In this document: positions 32,556 to 43,171 of the stretch, piece by piece
Layout: each line of letters opens with the position of its first letter
How positions within the stretch are numbered: position 1 is the stretch's first letter
NCBI GenBank assembly: GCA_977006965.1
Contig: OZ345355.1
Coordinates: 2,542,001 to 2,606,000 of the forward strand
Source of the DNA: Phymatolithon calcareum
Lineage: Eukaryota; Rhodophyta; Florideophyceae; Hapalidiales
Direction of reading: 5' to 3'
Length of the DNA: 64,000 nucleotides
The notes under the pieces: generated by a model
Databases searched by the model: none
What the model was told of the DNA's origin: nothing
Seen by the model: only the letters and a program-made list of their open reading frames with translations
Position numbers and translations under genes: made by a program

Positions 32556-33740
32556 TTTTTTCCTTTCAAGTTTATTTAAAAGCCCCAAAGACTTCCAAAG
32601 ATGTGGGCAAGGCTTTCTCTGATGCTACCTACCTTTGTACAGCTCACGAAAGGTCCAACACTATGGCGGACGGGAAAACTCATGACTCAAAGTAGTCCTA
32701 TCTCAGTCCTCTACGGGATTGTTGGTGCTTGGACTCGACCACTTTTTGCCTTGCATTTTGCGGATTAATGCAGGTCTTTTTCGTTCTTCATGCGTTCTAT
32801 GAGTGTCTTGCTAAATAGTAAGAGCTCATCTAGTGCCTTTTCTGTTTCCAGTCGTTTTTCTCCTTCAAGTTAGTACTCTGCTAGCGTGCGTTTAAGGGTC
32901 TCTTTATGCGCTCTGGCTCTGGTGCTGAATTCTTCAGTCATACTTGTTGTTGACACCTGTGGGAATCTTCCACAGGCATACTGAAGCGCGAGTTGTTTGT
33001 GCTTCACCTTGGGGAACTTGAGGATTGCTGGCAATTCTCTTTTCTTGTCGTATGGAATCTTTCTTTTCAGCTTCGATTCTAGGCGATCTCCTTCCATTTC
33101 CAGAAATTTCGATCGAAGTGCTTGTGAAGATTGGTTTGTTTAGATATGCTTTCCAAGTTCACCGAACGGCTCTCTGGTCTCCATCGCGGCGATATCTTTC
33201 CTCTTGTACTGCCATTCATGGTTGTTTCTTCTTTCGGGCACTTCATTTGAGTACATACGTTCTCTCGCCTTGTTCCGTCTCAGCATTTTGAAGGCCAAAT
33301 TTCTCGTCGATGTGCGGCCGTCTGTATCCGGCACATGACACGGAGCCTATCCGTCCTTCCACGGGCCAGTGGCCCGAAAACTTGACTGAAGAATGTTTCT
33401 TCTACTTCCTTGACGGCATTTTGTACGTCTTCTGTCCAGGGCGTTAACTGCATTGCGTACTCCCAGCGTCGCTGTACTAGTGCCTTGTATATATGAGTAC
33501 ACTTCTGTATACTCAGCCCTTTCTTGAACACTCCCAGTGTACGCAACTCGTACACCACCGTCCTTGCTTTCTTTAGTCGTTGCATCATTAACGTATCTGT
33601 GACTCCTCCGTAGTCTAGGGGTACTCCAAGGTACGTAACCTCCGGAACCTGTGCCAGTAACTTTTCGTGAGCTTGAATGTCTTGCCCAACGTTTCCTCTG
33701 ATTCGAAGAGTTCGCTTTCCCCTTGTTTAGTGTTGGATTA
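32556..33740 (-). pseudogene. LINE-F5 copy, palm end to 3' end
   Basis: Read on the minus strand: a palm-end remnant LGVPLDYGGVTDTL, the thumb (KALVQRRWEYAMQLTPWTED, DRLRVMCRIQTA), a break, then RKDIAAMETREPFGELGKHI. Next come DRLESKLKRKIPYDKKREL and FPKVKHKQLALQYACGRFPQ, the F5 C-terminal module. The 3' UTR ends in the F5 terminus with oligo(A) at 32556. It is 5' truncated. Possible diverged duplications are GAGTACAATAA on the left and GATTACAGCAA on the right. Confidence 0.8.
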
Positions 33741-33846
33741 CAGCAAGTGTTTAGAATTCATCCACCGTCATTGCAGGGGCATGGGTGACATTAACGCAAG
33801 ACATAGGCACTAGGATCGTCCAGGAAATTGGAGAGGGAACAAGATT
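33741..33846 (+). pseudogene. LINE-F4 endonuclease, middle part
   Basis: Across a frameshift, the + strand reads GDINARHRH, a TAG where W is expected, then DRPGNWRGNKI. GDxNAR..xW is the conserved core of APE endonucleases. It is cut at 33846 by the 3' end of the F6 LINE. Confidence 0.7.
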
Positions 33847-33899
33847 GTTTTTTATTTCTTTCTTTAATGCGGAATGCGTTAATTAACGCCAGACCTAAC

Positions 33900-35740
33900 C
33901 CTAGAGTAAGTTCTCATTGTTCAAATATTGGAGTATCTCTACGGGTCTCTCCCTGCACAGATTTTCGACCGTTTTCTCTCGCACTCTTCCGATGAGTTTT
34001 CGTCGAGAGGCAATGTAGGATGAGGTGCTCCACTGTCTCCTTGAAGCTATACGGGCACATCTTGCATACAGGGTCGTAGAGAAGCGGTTCATTTTCGTTG
34101 TGTCCATGGTGAAAGCTTGCCAAAATAGTGCTGCAGGTCACTATGAGCTGGTGAAGTACCACCTCTGCACGTCTCTGCGAGATGTGCAGATCTTTCGGAA
34201 GCGTAGGAAGGGTCACTGGTTTGCTTCTACAGCGTGCCTTGATGATGGATCGTGCCGCTTCCAATGTGAGAGGTACCGCCTGGTGCAACGCCAGACTTGA
34301 TACCGAAATTCCCCGTCTCGCAAGTTCATCAGCAGCCTCATTATTCGCGACGTCGCAGTGACTCGGTATCCAAACACACTCTTAGAGTGTGTTTGGATAC
34401 CGAGTCACTATCTGAATCTCGGGCGAAAATAACTGTTTTATAGGATTCCATAGATTCCGGACCATGTCATCAAACATTCGCGGTTGTCCGTTGAGCGCGT
34501 CTATGCAGCTACGGCTGTCAGTGAACCAGCCGATAGTGCTGCCGCGGGAAATTTGTAGCGTTAACGTTGTTTTGAAGGCCTGTACGGCGGCAAATGTCGC
34601 CACATCAAATGAAGAGCCCACAGCCCCAACGGCCAGCGCTTCTTCCATAACAGTTTCTTTGCCGCGCAAAATCAGAATCCCAGCTCCGCCGACCTGGAAT
34701 GGGATTGTACGATACATGTCGAGAGTGTCATCGTCTTCGTCGTACACGGTAACGCGATGTTTCGAGGCGGTCGGCCTCGTGGAGTATGCATGCTCGTCTC
34801 CGTCATCGTAGGCCAAGAGGATGTCCGGGGGCTTGCCATGTCGAGACTCAAAACGTTTCGCTACTTTGTGGTTCTGGTATTGAGAGAGACTGAATTTTCT
34901 CAAAGTCGCAGTATACCAAACTTCATCCCATTTCACGGAGACTCGTTCTGCATGATTCAGGTCGCAGACAAATTCATGTGGTACTCTTCCGACAATTCTG
35001 TCCGTCCATATTTCGATATCGGCTGCTTGTGCTGCCTTTCGCTCTAGAAGAAAAGCTTCTGTCGCGGTGTGCTTCTCCTCGAGATCATCCTTCGCCGAAA
35101 CAGGAGTCGTGAAGGCTGAAAACTTGTTACTTGAGTTCTCCTTCTGAGTTGGTGGTTGGATCCCTTTGCGGGGGAGTGCAAGAACCCCTTTCTCCGCCAG
35201 ATGGTCGGTGCTCGAGTACCTCTACGACCCTACGTTGCGCCTAGAGTTCATCATATTTGTCTGGCTTGTGTAAGCCACAGGAGTGTCCGGTAGAATTCGA
35301 AGTGCTTTGTCCATGACAAGATTATCTTGGATCTCCCCAGAAGCTCGCAGGCTACACATCCCAGTCAGTGACCGGAGCTTGGCAATTGTCGTAGCTTTCA
35401 AACATCCGCTTGCCGCTCTAGCCGCTTCGTTCCGAGCGACTTCGACTTGCTTGATGTGGACGTCGAAGCCGTGTACAGCGAAAGCTGATGTACTGTATAG
35501 CGCAGTTGGCTTGCAGTAGCTCTTACGGAAAGCTTCCATCGTTGATGATTCCGCGCCCCAAGATGTTTCGCCGAGCGCACGGATGAGACGGGTCTTGGAC
35601 TGCAGTTTCTGGCTCACTTCTCGGCAAGGCAATTTGAAGCTCAATCGTTGGTCGAACTTGTATGCCGCAACTTCGTCTATTGCCTCGCCAACGATATTGA
35701 CTTCGCCGTCAATAATTTCCTGCGGTGAGCGTCCGTGTGG
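33900..35740 (-). pseudogene. LINE-F6 thumb, RNase H and CCHC region
   Basis: From 35740 down: SPQEIIDGEVNIVGEAIDEV and YKFDQRLSFKLP, then a thumb frame to 35222 (KSYCKPTALYSTSAFAVHG). The RNase H frame is 34936-34382: VGGAGILILRGKE, SSFDVATFAAVQAFK, IGWFTDSRSCIDALNG. A fold-back palindrome at 34358-34408 introduces a stop. The frame then resumes with VWIPSHCDVANNEAADELAR, the last RNase H motif. The C-terminus (34288-33914) has TLPKDLHISQRRAEVVLH and CKMCPYSFKETVEHLILHC, a CCHC-type knuckle. Confidence 0.8.
34358..34408. repeat. perfect fold-back palindrome, 25-bp arms
   Basis: The arm 34358-34382 is the exact reverse complement of 34384-34408, with a single T between. The right-hand sequence is inverted RNase H coding DNA (VWIPSHC), so the left arm is a snap-back copy that creates a stop. 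Confidence 0.95.
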
Positions 35741-36100
35741 CGTCCAACGCCACTATCATACTCCTATACAAATAGCTCCCTTCGAATTGTCATTACAGCT
35801 TGCATTTACAGTAAGCCCTTACAGATAGTATTACAGTCATTACAGTACCGTAGGTTTCAATGCGTACTTACACCATGAAGGATCACCAAGGGCAGACCCT
35901 AGAACCACTGCTTACAGCTTACAGGTGCTTGCACTGTAAGCACCTCGGCGGGCTAGGAAGCCGCGAATCGGCTTCCAGATTCTTCCATTGATCCATTTAT
36001 CATATTGGCAAGTCATCTTTGATCCAATTCTTTTTCTATAAAGGTCGCCGCCCTCGGCGTTTTGCCAGGGAACAACCCGACCACAACCAGTGTGCCAACT
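35741..36100. repeat. dispersed repeat R3, copy 2, inside LINE-F6
   Basis: This is the second R3 copy (see 27380-27780). It separates the F6 RT end (CKVLGFAAGG) from the thumb start (WTPHGRSPQEI). It starts with the palindrome GTGGCGTCCAACGCCAC and has about 60 extra bases near 35940 relative to copy 1. Confidence 0.7.
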
Positions 36101-37594
36101 TGTGCAACAACCCCACAGACCGCCTGCAGCAAATCCTAGCACCTTGCATTTCCGAACGTTCACCATGATTCGCAAACGGCTGCATAAACCGGAGAGTATC
36201 TCGGCAGCATCATTGGGCTTTGAGATGACGTCATCCCAAGTGCTGCCGGTGGCATGGAAGCTGGTATCGTCTGCGAAACTAAATTGAACAATGTCGTCAA
36301 GACGTACATCTAAGTCCAATATGTAGAAGTTCCAAAGATATGGCGACAACGAGCTCCCTTGGGGTAGCCCGCATCCAAGCACACGCGACCGACCGACAGT
36401 GTTGATGTATCGACCCCGGGCTCGGCGATCCGTCAAGTACGAATACATCCAGCAGAGAATATTTGGACGGCAAATAAGGTCCGCCATTTTTACAATCAGC
36501 GCTGAAATCACGACACGATCGAATGCAGCGATGAAATCCACGAACAGGGCTGCGCTTTTACGCCGACAGGAGCATGCGTCTGCCGTACGCTGCGCCATAG
36601 CGGCTATATGCTCGTGGGTGTTGCGATACCGTCTGAATCCTGCTTGTGTTGATGGAAGTTTCGATTCCACCCATTCCGTTAAACGCAATCCGATAAGGCG
36701 CTCAGCAATACGGTTGACAATTGATGACAGCGAAATAGGACGAAGGGCATTTGGATCATTCGGTTTGGGTATGCCTATGAGCAGCACCACACTCCATGCA
36801 GTCGGTACAGTACACTGACGCCAGGTTCTGTTCACTAGGCCTAAGAGACGACCTTTAGCCATTGAAAAAAGGTGGCGAATGAATTCCACCTCTACTGCAT
36901 CCGGGCCAGTTGCAGTACGTATTGGTATTGCACTTATTGCTGCAGTGAGTTCGCGAATAGAAAATTCCGGGTCGCTTGCCAATTCTTTCCTCGCTTTTAC
37001 TAAAGCATGCATATACTGCATTTGCCACTTCAAGTCTTGGGCCTTGACTTTGTTGCGGTTTTTAGCGCCGTATCCCTTAACGACATCGTCGGCAATGCTT
37101 TGGTCAGATTTACGGCAATCCTTCACGATGGTTGCTCTCGCGCGGCGTTTGCACTCGATTGCAGCCAGAAGTTTCCATTCCTTGCTGTCCGCCTTGACCG
37201 TCTAAGAAAGGTCACGCCAGCACTTCCGTTTAGCTGCGGCGATGACCATATCCGTGTTAGCTCGTACTTTTGCAAGTACTGCGAGAGACTCCGGAGATGG
37301 ATCGCGCTCATAAGCCTCGACCGCTTTCCATCGCTCTTCGACAGCTGTCGCGCACGCGTCGGTCCACCAGATTTTTTCACAAAGATTTCCACGTGGTACG
37401 GCATGCTTCGCTCCAGCGAAGATGGACTTAACGAAGCGCCGGTTTTCCTCATCAATTGTGCTCTGGATTTCAGGCCTCTGAGCAAGCTTTTCATCGACCT
37501 TAGAAGAAAATTGTTCCCGGTATGCGAGTTTTAAGGACCACCGAGCCCGACCAAAGCGCTTTCGAGCTTGATGTAAAGGGTAAATAGTAACCAA
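36101..37594 (-). pseudogene. LINE-F6 linker and reverse transcriptase
   Basis: The 37594-37202 frame is the post-endonuclease linker (ARWSLKLAYREQFSSKVDE, WWTDACATAVEERWKAVEAY, AAAKRKCWRDLS). After a break, 37126-36101 holds the RT: ATGPDAVEVEFIRHLF, LRPISLSSIVNRIAERLIG, FVDFIAAFDRVVISAL, GCGLPQGSSLSPYLWNFYI and FSFADDTSFHATG, with the catalytic ADD present. The long frame continues out of the RT into repeat R3, so its last 60 codons are not LINE protein. The core residues look intact. Confidence 0.8.
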
Positions 37595-37603
37595 GATGGG
37601 TCG

Positions 37604-38366
37604 GTGGTCACTGAACGTGGGTGGACGAACTTCCCACTAACATTCAATCATGTACGCTCCAGGGCATGCTGCGATGTCGACGGATGAGGGGCCGCTGGGG
37701 GAGATGAGAGTCGGTGATCCATCATTGAGCACTATCCGTCCAGTGGATTCTAAGTACTCCTCCAAAGCTTTCGCTTTGCTCGGGTCATAATTTTCAATGT
37801 CCCAAGAACCGTAAATGTTATAGTCTCCGAACAGCATCGAATCCTGACGCATCTCTTCTTTCCAGTTAAAGCGGGAAACTGCAACCGGGGAAATGTAGAA
37901 TTGCGATACCGGAATATACCTTCTAGATTTACCGAGACGAAGATCAAACTCGGCTGCTTCCGCCTTTTCGCCTAGTTTCGTACTTCGACATGTCACGGGG
38001 AGCCCAAGTCGTGCGTAAGACATGACGCCACCGCCTAATAGCGTTCCATCAACTCTGTCAACACGGTTGACTAGTCCGAAGCCGGTTATACGTGGAGGAG
38101 AGTCCTTCGGTCGAAGCCACGTCTCGGACAACAGCAAAACGTCCGCCTTCGTCTCGTGCGCAAGTTTGGCAAGTTGGATAGCGCGTCCTGCTTTGCGCAC
38201 CCACCTACAGTTGAGTTGCAACAGTCGTAGCGGACCTGGGTTGGTCTCGACGTCGCCCGCTCCGAGGAGGATGAGCCTTGACCAGTGTCTCCGTTTTCGG
38301 AAAATGGCAGAGAGGGCGGGTGTTTGCTCGATTGGGCAGGTATGAGATACCCGTAGGGTACCCAAA
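37604..38366 (-). pseudogene. LINE-F6 N-terminus: 2A peptide and APE endonuclease
   Basis: The frame 38395-37637 encodes a short basic leader (FRKRRHWSRLILLGAG), the 2A motif DVETNPGP and, at once, the endonuclease: LRLLQLNCRWVRKAG, ADVLLLSETWLRPKD, SMLFGDYNIYGSWDI, SGPSSVDIAACPG. SDHRPI lies after a break near 37604. The open frame's ATG at 38395 lies outside the element, in F4 DNA. No in-frame ATG precedes the 2A inside F6, so the copy is probably slightly 5' truncated. Confidence 0.8.
38231..38254 (-). other. 2A-type ribosome-skipping motif
   Basis: DVETNPGP matches the D(V/I)ExNPGP consensus exactly, and is preceded by the basic/hydrophobic stretch RHWSRLILLGAG. Skipping between Gly and the final Pro would free the endonuclease-RT protein from its short leader. 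2A motifs at this position are known in trypanosome ingi/L1Tc elements. Confidence 0.85.
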
Positions 38367-39640
38367 TTTGAACAAAGTTCTGAGTTGGATTCCATTTTGT
38401 TTCCCAGGTGACTTGCACCTCAGAGTCCAGCCGCACTACGTGGAAGCGGAACCCGTGCGACCCAAGATTGTTTCGTGGGCCGCAAAATTCAACTGGAGAA
38501 TAAGGACGACAACAATACCAACATTTGTATCCAACCATGGCAAGAGCAACATCTATATCTTCATGACGATATCCTTAGAAGGAGAGGTACTCGAACTGTT
38601 ACATGGCATGTGGGAGGGTGTCACAGAACTCGTTCCTGTAGCAATGAGGGTACTGAAATACAGGATTATAACCCCTCCAATAAAGATAGTTATCTCAAAA
38701 GCTGCCAGGCGAAGCTTGTCAAGAACCACCAAGGCCAGAGAAGAAATGTCGAAATGGGTACCGGGCATGATAGAGCAGCTGCGTACCTGTACTGACAAAC
38801 GGGAGTTGAACGACTGGTATGATATTTTTCTGGAGAAGCTGATGGAGCCGTGGATATCGTCTAAGCCGAGGCCCCCGAGATTTAAAAGTTTTGGAACAAG
38901 GAGCTCGACAATCTGGCCAAGAAACGAACTCGGCATTATAAGACTTACAGGAGAACAGGCCTCGAAAGAGACAAAGAAGCTCTCCGAGAGGTGTAAATTC
39001 TATTAAAGAAGAAGGTGAGAAAAGCCAAATACGACCAATTTGAAAGACATCTTCAGGAGTTTGAGAAAATGGGGCCGAGCGAGGCGTTGAACACCACAAG
39101 CAAGATCATGAAGTCAAAATCCTGGAGGAAAGGAGCAAACAGAGCTCTTGGGGCTCCTGTGCGCCCAAGCAAATTCTCAGCGTGCATCTCAAGTGTGTGT
39201 AAGGCGGAAGAAGACTGGAATCTGCCGTTGCGTACGTTCGCACTCAATAGGGCAATGAAGCGGCATCGCAAGAGCATTCAACAGAGCACGGAAGGAGAAG
39301 GCGGTATATCCAGACGAAAACGCGGTCGAAATGTTCCACGCGAACAAAGAATCGGGGCTCTAAATAATGCTAGCATTATGGGAAACATGCGGGAGACTCA
39401 AATGTCTTCCTCGGTCGGGCATGGCGCGAAGCAACTTTGATTCCCTTATACAAGAATGTCCCAGCTCATGTCGCAGCAAACTACAGGCCCATATCTCTTT
39501 TAACTCAAGCCAGGAAAATCATCGACTCAGCTCTAGATGCATACATACGCGAGAACTACCGCTTCAAAAAGGTTCAGCTTGATTTTCGGAAAGACAGAAG
39601 CACATATCTCGCTATACTCCGGGCAAAAAGTACAATGAAA
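38367..39640 (+). pseudogene. LINE-F4 endonuclease end, linker and RT start
   Basis: The frame from 38367 reads LNKVLSWIPFCFPGDLHL and VRPKIVSWAAKFNW, continuing the endonuclease across the F6 insertion. The linker follows (GMWEGVTELVPVAMRV, SRTTKAREEMSKWVPGMIEQ). A shift near 39006 leads to VRKAKYDQFERHLQEFEKMG, and later frames give IMLALWETCGRLKCLPR, AANYRPISLLTQARKIIDSA and DFRKDRSTYLAILRAK. It ends at 39640, where the YR element begins. At least four frameshifts or stops are present. Confidence 0.75.
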
Positions 39641-39804
39641 AGAAATGTAAGCTTTACTGAAGTGTAGCTTCATTGTCAAACCAATGGCGGAAGTACTAAA
39701 ATTATAAACTAAAATTATAAACTAAGCTTCGAAATATGCGAAGTCCGCCTGAAGTAAAGGATGAACTTGTTTGAAAAGTGTCAACGAGGGGGGGCTGGGC
39801 TGGG

Positions 39805-40144
39805 AAAGGATGAACTTGCCCAGAATTCTGGCCGGAGAGATGTGCATGGGCGCATAAGTACCGCTGAGGCCAGAGCCAAACTGGCTCCATCAAATAGTGG
39901 CTCTTTGCACCGCTGCCACAAAATCTCTGCGCCTTTGCCATGTAATTCACGATCAGACCCTTCTGCTCCCAATATTGGAGTTAGTCTCACATTTTTGTAA
40001 TCGTGTTACTTAGTTTGGTATCGTGCTCGCATATGTGGTGTATGCATATCCGGATGACTCCTCTTTGAGCACGGGGACGGTCAGCATGTTCCCTGCTTTT
40101 GGGTATAGCTTTTCATCCATGTAACGCGTTGACACAAGACGAAA
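39805..40144 (-). repeat. YR-element 340-bp direct repeat, 3' copy
   Basis: It is identical to 43823-44162 except CCACAAAAT here for CCACGAAAT. It begins 25 bp after the recombinase stop. A 16-bp word from its edge (GTAAAGGATGAACTTG) recurs at 39754 in the terminal 164 bp. Confidence 0.95.
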
Positions 40145-40169
40145 TCCCGAAGCGAAGCTTTTGCGTAGT

Positions 40170-41606
40170 CTATTGCGGGGGCGGGAGCTTAGATCTTGGT
40201 TGAAGCGACCAGAAGTACTGCTCCATTTCCAAGGATAGAATTAACCGTCCGTCAAAATAAACATTTGTAACCAATCGCTCGTCCGCCCAATGACCTCGGC
40301 GGACGATAGCGGGTATAGGAACCCCGAGAAGAACTAGTGCAGTCACGCTCCCACTTCGTAAGCTGTGTGAAGCATAAAATGAGAAGGGCGGCGGGATGAT
40401 ATTGAGCTCGGACAATATTGCCTGAAGAGCTCTTGTGACAATCTGAGCTGTCGGACCATCGCCCCCATGGCTCCAGTAGAGCTGTCCAGGAGAGAGTGCT
40501 GCTCTAGTGGAATGGTATAGCGCTTGCAGAGCAAGTGGGTCTTCGTCGGATGAATGGTGACACGTCAGCTGTGAGGGTGCGGTCCCTCGGACTGGTCTCC
40601 CCTTGAGAGTTCTTGGTCTAGCAGCGATTCTCCGGTACCGCCCGTCTTCGAAACTGAATGACTCGAGGTCGATATCCTGAATCTGAACGGATCGCCCAGA
40701 GGATTCTCTCCAGGAAAACAGATATTGGAACTCAATAAGGGCTGCATTTCTCTGTCGAATAGAACCCATAGGTTGCTCTAGACCGTAGACGCGGATTCGT
40801 GCAATGACACTCGCCGGAATCGCCGCGCGGACATCGGTGAGGGCACCGCGCGCATCGTCTTCTCGTTTGAAAGCACGGATCAAGTCGCGCATATGCTGTC
40901 CACTGCATGGATCATCATACCCTTCCCTTAGGTGTCTCGTCCGAATGGCCGAGATATAGTGCTCTAAAGAGGAGGAATGAACGCTATCCTCCTCAAAAAG
41001 AAATCCGACGTACGCCAGCATGACTTCGTTGGTTGTGGGGAGTACAGGATGTCCTTCTTGATCGCAGAAACGAAGAAATTTCTTCCATTGACTGCTCTTC
41101 GATGTTCCAGTTGTAGAACTGAAAATGCTGTCTGCCAGTCTCAGGCTTGCACGCCCTCCAGAAGTGGATGGGAGGCGAACCGCGATAGCATTTCGGGCGG
41201 CACGTTGTGCGTCCGACCTACTGCTGCCACCTCGAGAGCCCACGCCGGGTTGACGAATCCTGAGGCGAAGAGTTTGCCTTGGCCCGGGAGGAGCACTCGG
41301 GAATCGACCGAGATTCTCCGAAATTGATTGTACCAAGGCGCTCCGGTCCAGTGGGGCACTATGAGAACGCCGTGGGCGTTCTCGTTCTCTATCTTCAACA
41401 ACGTTAGCTGTATCAATCCCGGTGGTGGATTCCAAAGCCTGCCCATCCCATCCCCCCAATGTTCTTGCATTTGCGCGTGTAGTACCTTGGCTCGGGCTAA
41501 TGGTGCGTCTTTCAGTGGCCAGTATCTGCGTACTGTCTGTAGTTTCAGAGAGGAAGTTAATGAGGCGATTAGCGAAGGTGTTGCTTCCAGGTCCCGAGGA
41601 TTCCAT
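40170..41606 (-). CDS. YR-element ORF3, tyrosine recombinase
   Basis: The open frame extends from 43865 to 40170 (1231 codons), but only its last third looks like the product. I use the ATG at 41606, giving 478 residues. The recombinase runs from about residue 170: core-binding part (SSQWKKFLRFCDQEGHP, NEVMLAYVGFLFEED, HYISAIRTRHLREGY), catalytic domain (LIEFQYLFSWRESSGR, LKGRPVR), and box II HSLRSGSVTALVLLG (H414, R417), GHW (438-440) and the probable nucleophile in VTNVYFDG (Y450). Such enzymes integrate a circular DNA intermediate. The ORF overlaps the end of ORF2 by about 470 nt in another frame. The exact start is uncertain. Confidence 0.85.
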   Translation of the reverse strand: MESSGPGSNTFANRLINFLSETTDSTQILATERRTISPSQGTTRANARTLGGWDGQALESTTGIDTANVVEDRERERPRRSHSAPLDRSALVQSISENLGRFPSAPPGPRQTLRLRIRQPGVGSRGGSSRSDAQRAARNAIAVRLPSTSGGRASLRLADSIFSSTTGTSKSSQWKKFLRFCDQEGHPVLPTTNEVMLAYVGFLFEEDSVHSSSLEHYISAIRTRHLREGYDDPCSGQHMRDLIRAFKREDDARGALTDVRAAIPASVIARIRVYGLEQPMGSIRQRNAALIEFQYLFSWRESSGRSVQIQDIDLESFSFEDGRYRRIAARPRTLKGRPVRGTAPSQLTCHHSSDEDPLALQALYHSTRAALSPGQLYWSHGGDGPTAQIVTRALQAILSELNIIPPPFSFYASHSLRSGSVTALVLLGVPIPAIVRRGHWADERLVTNVYFDGRLILSLEMEQYFWSLQPRSKLPPPQ

Positions 41607-43171
41607 ACCCGGCTCAGGCGATCCGCATGCTTGTTCAACCCTGATGGAATCCATGCCGCTCTTATGGTAATTTTCATCTCTTCCAAAAGAGTGTGAAGCT
41701 TTCGAAGCTCTTGCATCAGTTCGGGCTTTGCTGACACCATATTGTTCACGATGTGGAACACTGCCATGTTGTCTACGTGTAGCAGCAGTCGACCATGATA
41801 GCCATCGAGTTTCGCCCGGACGAGCTCCTTCTCCATAGTCAACCTTACAGCTACAAGCTCCCTGAAGGTGATCGACTTCAGTCGAAGGAGGGGCGACCAG
41901 ACAGTCTGAACGCTGACGTCTCCAGGAGATCCCGGGCGCATGTCGGCACCGAGGGTGCCGCCGTATCCAACATCTGCGGCGTCTGTGTGGAGGTTCCACG
42001 ATTCTCTTCCTCCGTATATAAGCCTTCCATCCCCTGCAGTGAGCGAGCTCCAGGCTTTTAAGTCCCTTATGCCCGCATTGCTTAGTCGTACACATTGTTC
42101 TGGGAATCGTCCCCGTCGCGGTTGCGCGATTGATAGATCGTCGTACAGGGCCCTCGTAAAGAACCGAGCGAGTGGAATCGGAATGAGTTGTGAAATTGCC
42201 GTTCCAGTGAAGGTCCTCACCAATGACTCTCGCACCCAGCGCCGCGACTTGGCAGAAGTTCGAAGTAGTTTCCTGGCCTTTCCGTGAAGTGTTTCGAGCT
42301 TTTCTGGGGTGACAAAATACCGGAACTTGACTGTATCTATTATGATGCCGAGGTGCTCTAGTCTCGTAGTACCTGATCCCCAAACCCCCTTCTTCTGATG
42401 CCTTTGGAGCCCAAGGGTAGGGAATAGCCCGTCCAACAGCCTTGAGATTCTTAGACAGTCGGCAGGAGTGCTCGCACTGTCTCCATCTCCCGGTGCCACC
42501 AAATAGTCGTCTATCCATTGTAGGACGCGGCAATGGAGAGTGGATCGCATATATCGGGTGAGAGGGGCCAAAATATGGCAAAACCAAAACGGAGACCTTG
42601 TCCATCCGAAGGGCAAAGCGATACAACGATAATATGATCCATTGTACTGGAATATGAACCAATTCCACATACGTGGGTGTAAACGAAAATGCCGATATCC
42701 ATCCTTCCAGTCGAAGGACAAGAGGTGATCCCCTTGGCGGAGGCTCGACCCAAAGGAACTGAGAGATTGCATTGTGACAGAGCGCTTCTCCCAGTGTGTG
42801 GACTGGAGCTTCAAATTGATTATGAATCTTCCCTTGGGTTTGGTCCAATCCACGAACGCCGAAGAAATATAGCTCCCCTTCCCCACCTCTGAATAGGCAT
42901 ACTCCTTTGAGATCATCTGGTAAGTACCACGTATACATCCATCTTCCAGCTCTTCCTGTCCAAATCGGATGTCTTCCGCGGTCTGTGGAATTGTAGGCAA
43001 CACCCTCCCCGCGGTGAAGGGTTTGGATGGTGGGTCCCAGACGCCAAACATCACACATCGAATTATGAACGCTGAGGCCCCTACGGAAGCCCAATTCTCT
43101 GCGTGTCGTTGAGTGTTGGCCCAGTGGGCTTTCCCCCAAGTTAATGGGCGAGAAGGCGCTTTGGGTGACAT
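41141..43171 (-). CDS. YR-element ORF2, reverse transcriptase-RNase H
   Basis: An intact 676-codon frame. Its ATG overlaps the ORF1 stop (TAATG), suggesting stop-restart translation. The RT carries LLSFDWKDGYRHFRLHP (catalytic D154), ALPFGWTRSPFWFCHIL and LQWIDDYLVAPG (ID221D222 in place of the usual YxDD). The RNase H follows at about residues 393-525: NLHTDAADVGYGG (D397), ITFRELVAV (E438), LLHVDNMAVFHIV (D467) and LNKHADRLSR (D517). This layout is typical of DIRS-superfamily Pol, without integrase or protease. A zinc-finger or methylase-like domain is not evident. All catalytic acids appear present. Confidence 0.9.
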   Translation of the reverse strand: MSPKAPSRPLTWGKAHWANTQRHAENWASVGASAFIIRCVMFGVWDPPSKPFTAGRVLPTIPQTAEDIRFGQEELEDGCIRGTYQMISKEYAYSEVGKGSYISSAFVDWTKPKGRFIINLKLQSTHWEKRSVTMQSLSSFGSSLRQGDHLLSFDWKDGYRHFRLHPRMWNWFIFQYNGSYYRCIALPFGWTRSPFWFCHILAPLTRYMRSTLHCRVLQWIDDYLVAPGDGDSASTPADCLRISRLLDGLFPTLGLQRHQKKGVWGSGTTRLEHLGIIIDTVKFRYFVTPEKLETLHGKARKLLRTSAKSRRWVRESLVRTFTGTAISQLIPIPLARFFTRALYDDLSIAQPRRGRFPEQCVRLSNAGIRDLKAWSSLTAGDGRLIYGGRESWNLHTDAADVGYGGTLGADMRPGSPGDVSVQTVWSPLLRLKSITFRELVAVRLTMEKELVRAKLDGYHGRLLLHVDNMAVFHIVNNMVSAKPELMQELRKLHTLLEEMKITIRAAWIPSGLNKHADRLSRVWNPRDLEATPSLIASLTSSLKLQTVRRYWPLKDAPLARAKVLHAQMQEHWGDGMGRLWNPPPGLIQLTLLKIENENAHGVLIVPHWTGAPWYNQFRRISVDSRVLLPGQGKLFASGFVNPAWALEVAAVGRTHNVPPEMLSRFASHPLLEGVQA

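Larger units (their letters stand above)
33847..38366 (-). mobile_element. LINE-F6 (ingi-like) with 2A peptide, endonuclease, RT, RNase H, CCHC
   Basis: One element is read from 38366 down to an A-rich end (CATTAAAGAAAGAAATAAAA) near 33847. Domain order is 2A, APE endonuclease, linker, RT, thumb, RNase H and a CCHC-like end. This is the architecture known for ingi/L1Tc-type LINEs. GAACAAGATT and GAACAAAGTT at the left and right edges are a probable diverged duplication. Repeat R3 has inserted at 35741-36100, and a palindrome disrupts the RNase H. Frameshifts and stops make it non-functional. Confidence 0.8.

Noticed and set aside
35912-36100. C-terminal 60 codons of the F6 RT frame
   Set aside because: They are encoded by repeat R3, which inserted into the LINE.
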